Assembly (NCBI GenBank): GCA_051884915.1
Contig: JBJEWF010000089.1
Location: 50,502-114,501 of the forward strand
Direction of reading: 5' to 3'
DNA length: 64,000 nt
Origin: RUG572 sp051884915
Lineage (GTDB): Bacteria; Verrucomicrobiota; Kiritimatiellia; RFP12; UBA1067
How positions within the stretch are numbered: the first letter of the stretch is position 1; each line of letters opens with the position of its first letter. Shown here piece by piece: positions 37,745 through 46,484 of this stretch. The notes below the pieces were generated by a model, which had not been told where the DNA came from, ran no database searches, and was given only the letters and a program-made list of their open reading frames with translations. A program made the position numbers and the translations under genes.

Positions 37745-40537
37745 ATGCCGCGCGACTCGGAATCCAATCGTCTCTTCGCGGGCGTGCTGGGGCTGGCCCT
37801 CGCGCTGCTGGGGATCTTGTGCGCGCGCATCCTCCGCGATTGGAACGACATCGAGGCGGAACTGGCCCGGGTGCCGCCGGCGGTCGCGATACCGCCGGCG
37901 CGCCAGGTCAAGCTGGCGAACCGGGCGCGGCTTCTGCCGGCGGGGCGCCGGCTTTTCCCCGCGCGGCTGACGACGGCGCAGACGCCTTCGTCCCGGGGGA
38001 CGGTCCCCTACGTCCTCGTCTCCGAGGCGCCGGTTTCCGGGGCCGTCCGCGAGCGGGCGCGGCAGGCCGGGGCGCGCGTCCTGGGCTTTCTGCCGGTCAA
38101 CGCGCTGCTGGTCGAACTGGACGAAAAGGCCCTGGCGGCGGTGCGGGACGACGTCCTTTTCGCGGGGGCCTTCGAGTTCTCGCCCGAAGACAAGATCCAG
38201 AAGGGCCTGCTGGCCGCCGCGGAGCCGCTGCGGGTTGCCGTCGCGCCGGTCGAGGCGGACGACGCGCCGGCGATTGCGGCCTTTCTCGCGTCGGCGGGCG
38301 CGACCGTGCTGGCGCCGGACAGCCCGGGCGTCCGCTTGCAGGCGGTCGTCCGGCCCGCGCTCCTGCCGGCGCTCGCGCGGCGGGGCGACGTCCGCTGGAT
38401 CGAACGCGGCGTTCCGCCGAAACTGCAGAACGACGTGGCCGTCCGTCCGGGCCTGATGAACGTGCGGCCCGTCTTGGATGCGCATGGACTCACGGGGCGC
38501 GGACAGTATCTGACATGCGCGGACAGCGGATTGGACTCGGGCGATCCGCAGACGGTGATGGACGACTTCACGGGGCGGATCGTGGCGATCCGGCGGGCGA
38601 CGGACGAGACGCTGCCGAACGACATCCACGGGCACGGGACCCATGTGGCGGGTTCGCTGGTCGGAACGGGAAAGCTGTCGGACGGAGAAATCCGGGGCGT
38701 GGCCCATGACGCGCGGCTTTGGATGTGGGGGTGCATGACCGCGACGTACGGCCTGGCGTTTCCCGATTGGCCCGTCCTGTTCCGGCCCGAGACGAACCTC
38801 TGCCCCGCCTACGTCCATTCCGAAAGCTGGGGGAGCGGGGACGCCTCGGCCTATACGCTGCTGTGCCAGTCGGCGGACGAATGGCTGTGGCGCCATCCGG
38901 AGCATCTGGCCGTCTTCGCGGTGGGCAACGAGGGTAAGGACCGGTCGATTGCCGCGCCGGCCGGCGCCAAGAACGTGCTGGCGGTCGGCGCCACGGAGAG
39001 CCTTCGGCCGGATACCGTCTACGGCAAAGCCGCCGACAATGCCGCGCAGATGGCCTCTTTCTCCTCGCGCGGGCCGATGGCGGACGGCCGGATCAAGCCC
39101 GATCTCTGCGCGCCCGGCACGATGATCCTCTCGACCCGGACGCGGGAGATTCCGCCTTCGGAGACGGTCGGCTGGTTGTCGCATGCCAACACGAACTACA
39201 CCTACAATTCCGGCACGTCGATGGCCACGCCGCTGGTGGCGGGGGCGGCGGCGCTGACGCGGGAGTGGCTGGTCGAACGGCGGGGGTTCACGAACGGCCT
39301 TCCCACGGCGGCCCTGATGAAGGCCGTTCTGACGGGCGGCGCGCGCGACCTGTCGGGCGACGCGGCGGCGGACTGCGGCGGCGCGGCGCCGAACAGCTGC
39401 CAGGGCTGGGGGCGGGTCGATCTGGGCGAGTCGCTCTATCCCTCGAATCGCGCCGTCAGGCTGTGGGACCGGATCGCGTTCGCGGCGGGTTCCGAGAGCG
39501 TCTTCCGGGTGGCCGTGACCAATTCGGCGCCGTTGGACGTCCAGCTCGTCTGGCTCGACTATCCGGCGGAACCGTCGGCCGCCCAGGCCCTCGTCAACGA
39601 CCTGGACCTGGTGGTGTCGAACGAGACGACGGGCGCGGTCTGGCCGGGCAACGGCGTTCCGGGCGGCGACCGGACGAACACCGTTGAAAGCGTCCGGCTG
39701 GCGCAGGCGGACGCGGGGACGTACGCGATCCGGGTGCGGGGGCATCGCGTGCCCTACGACTCGACGGAGGGCGGGGCGGCGGCCGTCTACGTGCGGGGGG
39801 CGTTCGCGGGCGACGCCGAAACCGCGGCGGCGGGGGAGTCCGAGACGGGGACGCTGCCGGTCCGCTACCGCTCGCAATTCCCGCAGCTGGACAGCTGGGG
39901 CGCCACCGTCACGGCGATGGTCGCCTCGGGCCAGGTCGTCCGGGTGTCCATTCCCGCCGATCTGCCGGACGGGGACGAGCGGCTGACGGGGTTCGTGTGG
40001 ACGGACGAGACGACGGGCCTGACGACGCCGCTGGAGGAACAGCGGCTGGCCGAGGTCGCGGTGGACGGCGAGGTGCTGTATGACGAAAAGGGGCGGATGC
40101 CGCGTTCGTTCGACGTGAAAGTCGACGCCGCGAGGGACGTCCAGTTCCGCTACTACGGCGTGACGGCGACGAACGGGGCGGCGGGGCTGCCGGAGTGGTG
40201 GTACCGGCGCTATCTGCTGGGGGCGACGGCCGGAACCGGTCTGGGGCGGGCGGATGCGGACGCCGACGGGGACGGGCTGTCCAATGCGGACGAATATGCG
40301 GCGGACACGGATCCCGTCGACCCGGATTCCGATTTCAGGATTCTGGCCGTGACGGCCGAACGTCTCGTCTGGCGGGGCGGCTGCGAACGGACGCAGGTGG
40401 TCGAGCGGACGGCTGTGCTGGCGCCGGGGGCCGTCTGGCACGGCGTCTTCACGAATCTGCCGCCCACGCCCGTGGAGGGGCGGTACGAGTTTCCGAAAGG
40501 ACTGACGAATTCCTTCTACCGCATTCGCGCATTTTAA
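37745..40537 (+). CDS. Membrane-anchored or secreted S8 (subtilisin-like) serine protease
   Basis: 930 residues. N-terminal hydrophobic anchor (about 10-28, LFAGVLGLALALLGILCARI), then a prodomain-like stretch, then the catalytic domain with Asp260 (CADSGLDSG), His297 (GHGTHVAGS) and Ser492 (SGTSMATPLVAG), all in the S8 order. Downstream are beta-sandwich modules resembling a P-domain (LVNDLDLVVSN, YAIRVRGHRVPY) and a calcium loop ADADGDGLSNADEY near the C-terminus. Extracellular proteolysis next to glycosidases suggests attack on glycoproteins. It is 6 nt after the GH106 stop, so co-transcription is likely; no Shine-Dalgarno is evident. Confidence 0.9.
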   Translation: MPRDSESNRLFAGVLGLALALLGILCARILRDWNDIEAELARVPPAVAIPPARQVKLANRARLLPAGRRLFPARLTTAQTPSSRGTVPYVLVSEAPVSGAVRERARQAGARVLGFLPVNALLVELDEKALAAVRDDVLFAGAFEFSPEDKIQKGLLAAAEPLRVAVAPVEADDAPAIAAFLASAGATVLAPDSPGVRLQAVVRPALLPALARRGDVRWIERGVPPKLQNDVAVRPGLMNVRPVLDAHGLTGRGQYLTCADSGLDSGDPQTVMDDFTGRIVAIRRATDETLPNDIHGHGTHVAGSLVGTGKLSDGEIRGVAHDARLWMWGCMTATYGLAFPDWPVLFRPETNLCPAYVHSESWGSGDASAYTLLCQSADEWLWRHPEHLAVFAVGNEGKDRSIAAPAGAKNVLAVGATESLRPDTVYGKAADNAAQMASFSSRGPMADGRIKPDLCAPGTMILSTRTREIPPSETVGWLSHANTNYTYNSGTSMATPLVAGAAALTREWLVERRGFTNGLPTAALMKAVLTGGARDLSGDAAADCGGAAPNSCQGWGRVDLGESLYPSNRAVRLWDRIAFAAGSESVFRVAVTNSAPLDVQLVWLDYPAEPSAAQALVNDLDLVVSNETTGAVWPGNGVPGGDRTNTVESVRLAQADAGTYAIRVRGHRVPYDSTEGGAAAVYVRGAFAGDAETAAAGESETGTLPVRYRSQFPQLDSWGATVTAMVASGQVVRVSIPADLPDGDERLTGFVWTDETTGLTTPLEEQRLAEVAVDGEVLYDEKGRMPRSFDVKVDAARDVQFRYYGVTATNGAAGLPEWWYRRYLLGATAGTGLGRADADADGDGLSNADEYAADTDPVDPDSDFRILAVTAERLVWRGGCERTQVVERTAVLAPGAVWHGVFTNLPPTPVEGRYEFPKGLTNSFYRIRAF

Positions 40538-40539
40538 TG

Positions 40540-40545
40540 TACAAT
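40540..40545 (+). promoter_or_regulatory. -10 element before the large TPR membrane protein
   Basis: TACAAT immediately after the protease stop, preceded by TG. A GAGAGGA Shine-Dalgarno follows, 30 nt before ATG 40576. No good -35 box. Confidence 0.4.
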
Positions 40546-40575
40546 ATGGAACGGCTTAAAAGAGAGGAATGTGAC

Positions 40576-43500
40576 ATGGAAAAGAACGGTCGTGAGACGG
40601 GCCTGTCGCTGGGGATGCGGATCGGCATTTGCGCGCTCGGTTCCGCGCTGGTGGCGCTGGTCGTCTATTCGTGGACGTTGGCGGGATACATCTTCCCCGG
40701 CGAATCGGCTCGCCTTTTTACGCAATGGATGGGCATGGACGCCCTGCAATCGCCGGCGCATCCCGTTTGGGGATGGTTCGTCAAGGCGTTTTGCGGCGCG
40801 ACAATTTCGCCGACGCGGCTGAATCTGCTCTCGCTCGTCTGCGGCGTGCTGTCGGCGGGACTGGTCAGCTGGCTGACCGCCGTCTTCGTGGCGATGGCGA
40901 TTCATCAGGAGGACACGATCAAGCTCGTCCGCGGCGCGGCGGTCTGCGCGGGCGTCGTCGCGGGGTTCGCCTTTGTCTTTTCGACGGCGATCTGGCAGAC
41001 GTCGACGCATCTTGAGTACCGCCTGTTCGACGTCACGCTGGCGCTGCTGCTCTTTTCGCTGCCGGTGCTGATGGCGAAGTGGGCGAAGCCGGGGACGTTT
41101 CTCGCCCTGGTTCTCGGCGTCGGCGTCGGCGTCGGCCTGCTCGAAAGCGTCATTTTCGCGGCGCTGCTGCCGCTCTATCTGCTGGCCCTCGTCGTGGTGA
41201 CGGTCAAGCGGGGGAAGAAGTTCTACCTTCCGACGGCGCTGTTCCTGATTGGCGTTTTCGCGACCTACGGCCTCCTGTTCCAGACCGTGGCGAATTTCTA
41301 TCTCGGCCTGCCCGAAGCCGCGTCGTCGGGGCTGACGGACGTCGGGAAGATCTGGCAGAAGATGACGGCGGCCAACGTGCACGAGATGCGGTTGTGGTTC
41401 TCGCGTCCGGGCTGGCTCTACATCGTCACGCTGACGGTCATCCCGTTCATGGCCTGCCTGTTCGCCTCCGGGCGCGGCCTCAACAACGAGCGGATCTGGA
41501 GCCAGTATCTGTTCCATGCGGCGATGACGGTCTGCGCGATTCTGGCGACGGTGACGCCGCTCGCGCCGGAAAGCGTCTTGCGGCCGTTTGGCGTCGTGCC
41601 CGTCGCCACGACGACGCTGGCCGCCTGCCTCTGCGGCTATCTGGCGGCCTATTGGTATCTGCTGGCGCGCACGCCGCTGCCCGCCGTCGAATACGACAAG
41701 CTGCCTTTTGTGACGGTGTTCGGCCGCAAGCTGGCGCCGGTCGCGGGATTCGTGCTGGCCGTGCTGCTGGCGCTGGCCGCCGTCGTCAACGCGTTCGACT
41801 GCGTGAAGGACCGCGGCAGTTTCGCCGATGCCTGCGCGCGGGAGATCATCGACCGCCTGGGGGAGCGTTCCTGGCTGGTGACGGACGGCACGCTCGACGA
41901 CCATTTGCGCGTCGTGGCGGCCGCGCGGGGGAAGGAGCTGAACCTGATCTGTCTCCACCGCGACATGGACGAAGCCTATCTGAAGGAGTTCTCGCACCTT
42001 GTGCAGAACAAGAAGCTGAAGGCGGGCCACGCGAATCTGTCGTTGTCCATCCAGCTGGGCGTGCTGCCGTTCCTGCAGGACTGGTTCGCGGGCGACACGA
42101 ACGTCACCCGCGAGGCGGCGATCTTCGGCGTTCCCGATTTCTGGTACATGGCCGAGCGCCAGCCCGTGCCGGAATGCCTCTTCTTCGGCGGCGTCGACAA
42201 CATGAAGGCGGTTGACGGCAAAAAGGCGAAGGCCGACTTCCTGGCATTCTGGGAAAAGATCGACGCCATTCTGCCGGGCGTCGGCAAGAAGGGGTCGCGG
42301 GCGATTGCCGAACAGGACGATCCGGTCGTCCAGCTGCGCCTGCAGCTGCGCCGCCACGTCGGCTTCCTCGCCAACAACCTGGGCGTCCTCCTGCAGGACC
42401 TGGGCATGGAGTCGGATGCTTTCGAGATGTACGAGCTGGTGCTGAAGAAGATCGACTGCGACAACATCTGCGCGCTCTTCAACGAATTCGAGCAGGCCCG
42501 CGCCGGCGTGAAGGAGGCCGTTGCGCACAAGGTCGAGATCAGCGGCAAGCTGAAGGCGATCGTCGACGATCCCAAGCGCCGCTATCTGCTCTGGTCGCTT
42601 TCCCGCTACTACGGCTACATCCGCTCGCCGGAGATCTTCGCCCGCATGGGCTATGCGTGGGCGCGTTCGGCGCAGACGGGCAATGCCATCGCCCAGGTCC
42701 AGCGCGCGGCCAGCCTCGTGCCGGCCGACCGCCAGATGGGGCTGCTCAACATGCTCGCCTCCATCTACGCGAGCGGCAAGCAGACCAAGAAGTCCCGCGA
42801 AGTCTACCAGAAGGTCCTGGACGCGGATGCGACGAACCACGACGCGTGGATGGGCCTGGCGCGGCTGTCGATGCAGAACGGCGCGTTGAACGATGCGAAG
42901 GGCTTCCTCGAAAAGGCCGTGAAGTCGGCGACGAACAGGGAGAGCGCCGGGTTCGACTGGGCGATTCTCCACATGCTCAACAACGATCTCGCGGCCGCCC
43001 GCATGTCCCTTCAGAAGGTCACCGACCTGCAGCCCAAGTCGCTCCAGGCCTGGGCGCTGCTCGCCGGCGTGCTTCTGCAGCAGTTCGACCAGGCGAAGAA
43101 CGAGGCCGAAAAGCGGAAGGTGCTGGAAGAGCTTGACGGCGTCATCCTGCCGAAGATGGAGACGATTGCCGAATCGCCGCGCGACTACCACGTCCAGATG
43201 ACGCGGGCGCTGGTGCTGATGCGCAAGGGCAAGGCCTTCCAGAAGCAGGCGCGCGATTGCCTGGTGGCGGCCTCCGCCGTGCGTCCCGACGTGAGCGTGG
43301 TGGGCGACATGATCCTCAATCTCGACATCGCGATGGACGATGGCGAGAGCGCCGAGAAGCACGCCCGCCAGATTCTGCGCCTGGATCGCGGCAGCAAGCT
43401 GGCCAACTACGTGATGGGTTCGCTGCGCCTGAAGGAGGGCGACTACCTGATGGCCGAGACGTTCCTGCGCCTGTCCGTCGAGGCGGACAAGCCGATCGCG

Positions 43501-43878
43501 GCCGCGCAGAACGACCTCGCGGAGGTTCTGCGCCGTCTGCAGCGCTATCCCGAAGCCGAGAAATACGCCCGCGACGCGACGGTGACGGCGCCGGATCTCT
43601 ACGTCGCGTGGGAAACGCTGGGGTCGACGCTGCTCGACCAGAACAAGAATCTGGACGAGGCCGAGACGTGCGTGAAGAAGGCGATTTCGCTCTCGAAGGA
43701 AAACAGCCAGATCGCGGACATCCGCATGCAGATCACGCTGGCCCGCGTCCAGATCGCCCGCAAGGACCTGGGCCGCGCCCGCGCGACGCTGCGGACGCTG
43801 CGCAATCACCAGAACGAGCTCTCGAAGTACGACCTTGGCGTGCTGGACAAGCTCCAGAAGGCGGCGCAGGGCAAGTAG
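40576..43878 (+). CDS. Large membrane protein with C-terminal TPR array (DUF2723-like N-terminus)
   Basis: 1100 residues. ATG 40576 follows GAGAGGA; earlier in-frame ATGs overlap the promoter. Residues 15-440 contain about ten transmembrane helices; the first loop FPGESARLFTQWMGM...SPAHPVWGW resembles the gradient of DUF2723/TMEM260-type GT-C proteins (acidic residue, then HP). From about 490 a soluble domain begins and residues 600-1100 are at least ten TPR-like helical pairs (SREVYQKVLDADATNHDAW; ARDCLVAASAV). It could be a glycosyltransferase or a membrane-linked scaffold. It is the second protein of this plan in the window (see 15965-17773). Confidence 0.7.
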   Translation: MEKNGRETGLSLGMRIGICALGSALVALVVYSWTLAGYIFPGESARLFTQWMGMDALQSPAHPVWGWFVKAFCGATISPTRLNLLSLVCGVLSAGLVSWLTAVFVAMAIHQEDTIKLVRGAAVCAGVVAGFAFVFSTAIWQTSTHLEYRLFDVTLALLLFSLPVLMAKWAKPGTFLALVLGVGVGVGLLESVIFAALLPLYLLALVVVTVKRGKKFYLPTALFLIGVFATYGLLFQTVANFYLGLPEAASSGLTDVGKIWQKMTAANVHEMRLWFSRPGWLYIVTLTVIPFMACLFASGRGLNNERIWSQYLFHAAMTVCAILATVTPLAPESVLRPFGVVPVATTTLAACLCGYLAAYWYLLARTPLPAVEYDKLPFVTVFGRKLAPVAGFVLAVLLALAAVVNAFDCVKDRGSFADACAREIIDRLGERSWLVTDGTLDDHLRVVAAARGKELNLICLHRDMDEAYLKEFSHLVQNKKLKAGHANLSLSIQLGVLPFLQDWFAGDTNVTREAAIFGVPDFWYMAERQPVPECLFFGGVDNMKAVDGKKAKADFLAFWEKIDAILPGVGKKGSRAIAEQDDPVVQLRLQLRRHVGFLANNLGVLLQDLGMESDAFEMYELVLKKIDCDNICALFNEFEQARAGVKEAVAHKVEISGKLKAIVDDPKRRYLLWSLSRYYGYIRSPEIFARMGYAWARSAQTGNAIAQVQRAASLVPADRQMGLLNMLASIYASGKQTKKSREVYQKVLDADATNHDAWMGLARLSMQNGALNDAKGFLEKAVKSATNRESAGFDWAILHMLNNDLAAARMSLQKVTDLQPKSLQAWALLAGVLLQQFDQAKNEAEKRKVLEELDGVILPKMETIAESPRDYHVQMTRALVLMRKGKAFQKQARDCLVAASAVRPDVSVVGDMILNLDIAMDDGESAEKHARQILRLDRGSKLANYVMGSLRLKEGDYLMAETFLRLSVEADKPIAAAQNDLAEVLRRLQRYPEAEKYARDATVTAPDLYVAWETLGSTLLDQNKNLDEAETCVKKAISLSKENSQIADIRMQITLARVQIARKDLGRARATLRTLRNHQNELSKYDLGVLDKLQKAAQGK

Positions 43879-43908
43879 TGGCGCAGGCCGTCAGGCCGCG
43901 AAAAAGCC

Positions 43909-45225
43909 ATGTCCGCGGGTAGAAACGTCCGGCGCGTCGGTCTTGGGCTGCTCGTGTTTGCAGCCTGGGCGGCGGGCGCGTCCGGCGGGGAGGCGCCCGC
44001 CGGATGCACGGGGGACGTCGGCCGGGCGCATTGGCATCTGGGGCCGTTCTTCGAATACCGCCGGAGCGATCCCGGACCGGTCACGTTCTGGGCGGTGCGG
44101 CCGTTCTACTCGCACTGCGCGGATCCCGGGACGGATGCGGTCGTGCGGGACGTCCTGTGGCCGCTGGGCACGTATCACGGCCGCGCCGGGACCGTCTGGT
44201 GGCGGGCGCTGGTCGCCTTTGGCGATGCGCGGGAAAACGACCCCAGCTGGAGTTGTGACGTTTTCCCGCTTTGGTTCAGCGGCGCCGCCCGCACGGGCGA
44301 CGGTTACTGGGGGTTCTTCCCGTTCTACGGGCGCCACCCGCACGTGCTGCTGATGGACGACTGGCAATACGTCCTGTGGCCGCTCTGGCAGACCTACACG
44401 GTGAAGGGCGTGCGCAGCCGTGCCGTCTGCTGGCCGTTCGTCACCTGGCGCGAGGCGCCGCGCGAAGGCGTGGGGGTCTGGCCGCTCTACGGGTACGGAA
44501 CGCAGCGCGAAAGCGAACATTCCTACCTCCTCTGGCCGCTTGTGACGTGGGCGTCCTACCGGGCGGACCGCGACACGTCGGGCGCCGGTTCGTCCTGGAT
44601 GCTCTGGCCGCTCTACGCCCAGGTCCGTCGCGAACGCGAATCCCAGACGATGGTGCTGCCGCCGTTCTTCGCGCAGGCGCAAACCGATTCGGCCACGCGC
44701 ACGCGGATCCTCTGGCCCCTGGTGGAGATCCTCCGCTCCCGCGTCCGCGACCGGCTTTCCGTCTGGCCGCTTTTCGAAACGGTGGACGGCTACTCGTATG
44801 CCGACGGGAAGAAGGCGCAGGCCGAAGAGAAGACCTGGCGCCTGGGCTGGCAGCTCGTCGAGCACACGACGCTCGAAACGCGCACGACGCGGGAGACGCG
44901 GTTCAACTTCTTCCCCTTCTTCACCTGGGAACGCCGCTGGCGGAAATCGTCCGGGACGGACGAGTTGACGTCCTCGTATCTGCGCGTGTGGCCGTTCTGG
45001 AGCCAGGCGGAGGAGCAGGGCCTCAAGCGGATGCGGACGCTCGACCTGAACCCGATCCGCCACGCCGGGGGGATCGACCGCAACTGGGCGCCGTTCTGGA
45101 CGCTGTGGGCGCGCGAGGACGATCGCCCGGGCCGCACGCGCCAGTTCTTCCTCTTCAATTTTCTCCGCTGGCAGAGTTGCCGGGACGGAAAAGACGACAA
45201 CCCCGAAACAGGACCCACCCCATGA
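43909..45225 (+). CDS. Secreted aromatic WPL(Y/F/W)-repeat protein, probable beta-barrel or beta-repeat
   Basis: 438 residues. Signal peptide about 1-26 (GLGLLVFAAWAAGASGG). The mature protein contains some 16 copies of an aromatic-Pro-aromatic motif spaced 14-30 residues: GPFF, RPFY, WPLG, FPLW, FPFY, WPLW, WPFV, WPLY, WPLV, WPLY, PPFF, WPLV, WPLF, FPFF, WPFW, APFW. The alternation of hydrophobic strand and charged turn (RRERES, KSSGTDEL) suggests antiparallel strands, for example an outer-membrane barrel or a propeller. No enzymatic motif. The stop overlaps the GH88 start (ATGA), tying it to the glycan enzymes. Confidence 0.85.
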   Translation: MSAGRNVRRVGLGLLVFAAWAAGASGGEAPAGCTGDVGRAHWHLGPFFEYRRSDPGPVTFWAVRPFYSHCADPGTDAVVRDVLWPLGTYHGRAGTVWWRALVAFGDARENDPSWSCDVFPLWFSGAARTGDGYWGFFPFYGRHPHVLLMDDWQYVLWPLWQTYTVKGVRSRAVCWPFVTWREAPREGVGVWPLYGYGTQRESEHSYLLWPLVTWASYRADRDTSGAGSSWMLWPLYAQVRRERESQTMVLPPFFAQAQTDSATRTRILWPLVEILRSRVRDRLSVWPLFETVDGYSYADGKKAQAEEKTWRLGWQLVEHTTLETRTTRETRFNFFPFFTWERRWRKSSGTDELTSSYLRVWPFWSQAEEQGLKRMRTLDLNPIRHAGGIDRNWAPFWTLWAREDDRPGRTRQFFLFNFLRWQSCRDGKDDNPETGPTP

Positions 45226-46484
45226 GACATCCGCTTGCATCCGCCCCGATTCTGGCCGCCGCCTTTTGCGCCTGCGGCGTCCTCGCGGCATCCGCCGCCC
45301 CCGCCACGCCCGCGGAGCAGGCGCTGGCCCGGAAGCTGCCGGCCGTCTACGCGCGGTGCGCCGAGCAGTATCGCGGCCTCCTGAAGCAGATGGCGTCGCA
45401 GCAGCCCGACATGCAGCCCAAGCGCTGGCAGAACGGCAAACTCGTCGTCATTCCGCCGAAGGACTGGTGCAGCGGCTTCTTCCCGGGATCGCTGTGGTAT
45501 CTCTACGAGAAGACGGGCGAGGCGTTCTGGAAAGAGGCGGCCACGCGGTATACGGACCGTCTGCTGGAACCGCTTCGCCATGACGCCAGCAACCATGACG
45601 TCGGTTTCCGCACCTACTGCTCCGCCGGCAACGCGCTCCGGCTCACGCGGGACCCGAAGTACGCCGCGTTCCTCCATGACACGGCGGCCGCGCTGCGCAC
45701 GCGCTACGACGACGACCTGGGCCTCATCTGCAGCTGGGGCAATCCGAAGGGCCGCAGGGGAACCGACTTCTTCACGCCGCAGTACATCGTGATCATCGAC
45801 AACATGATGAATCTCGAACTGCTTGAATGGGACGCGAAGAACGGCGGCGATCCGAAGAGCGATCTCATCAGCCGCAGCCAGGCCGACCTGACGGACCGGC
45901 ATCACTTCCGCGCCGACGGCAGCGCCTACCATGTGCTCGACTACAACCGCGTGACGAAGAAGGTGCACGGCGTCTTCGCCGGCCAGGGCGCCTGCGTGGA
46001 GGGGACGTGGAGCCGCGGCCACGGCTGGGCCGTCTACGGCTTCACGATGATGTATCGCGAAACGCGGAAGCCCGCGTATCTCGCCCGCGCGATGAAATGC
46101 GCCGACTACTGGATGAACGAGCCGAACCTGCCGGCGGACGGCGTGGCCTACTGGGATTTCAAGGCGCCGCAGATCCCGAACGAGGAGCGCGACGCCTCGG
46201 CGGCCGCCATCGTCGCGAGCGCGCTGCTCGAACTCTGCCGGTTCGCGCCCGCCGAGAAGGCCGCCGCCTACCGCGCCTTTGGCGTGAAGATCCTCTCGTC
46301 GCTGGCGTCGGACGCCTATCTGGCGAAGGCGGGCGAGAACGGGAACTTCCTGCTGATGCACTGCGTGGGCAACAAGCCGGGCTGGTACGGCAATCCGGAG
46401 AGCGGCGAAGTGGACGTTCCGCTCAACTACGCCGACTACTATTTCCTTGAGGCGCTGCTGCGCTTTGAAGGGCTGGTGAAATGA
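45222..46484 (+). CDS. Secreted unsaturated glucuronyl hydrolase, GH88
   Basis: 420 residues with signal peptide (APILAAAFCACGVLAASA). It is an (alpha/alpha)6-barrel: WCSGFFPGSLW (81-92), HDVGFRTYCSAGNA with Asp126, IIDNMMNLELL with Asp193, WSRGHGWAVYGFTMMYRET and DASAAAIVASALLEL are GH88 signatures; the two aspartates match the catalytic pair of characterised unsaturated glucuronyl hydrolases. It removes the unsaturated uronic acid left at chain ends by polysaccharide lyases, consistent with the heparinase II/III-type gene directly downstream (ATGA overlap). Start overlaps the WPL-repeat gene. Confidence 0.92.
   Translation: MRHPLASAPILAAAFCACGVLAASAAPATPAEQALARKLPAVYARCAEQYRGLLKQMASQQPDMQPKRWQNGKLVVIPPKDWCSGFFPGSLWYLYEKTGEAFWKEAATRYTDRLLEPLRHDASNHDVGFRTYCSAGNALRLTRDPKYAAFLHDTAAALRTRYDDDLGLICSWGNPKGRRGTDFFTPQYIVIIDNMMNLELLEWDAKNGGDPKSDLISRSQADLTDRHHFRADGSAYHVLDYNRVTKKVHGVFAGQGACVEGTWSRGHGWAVYGFTMMYRETRKPAYLARAMKCADYWMNEPNLPADGVAYWDFKAPQIPNEERDASAAAIVASALLELCRFAPAEKAAAYRAFGVKILSSLASDAYLAKAGENGNFLLMHCVGNKPGWYGNPESGEVDVPLNYADYYFLEALLRFEGLVK

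Noticed and set aside
34556..40441. 1961-codon minus-strand open frame opposite GH106 and the protease
   Set aside because: Composition is dominated by Arg, Pro, Ala and His as expected from reading GC-rich genes backwards; plus strand has catalytic motifs throughout.
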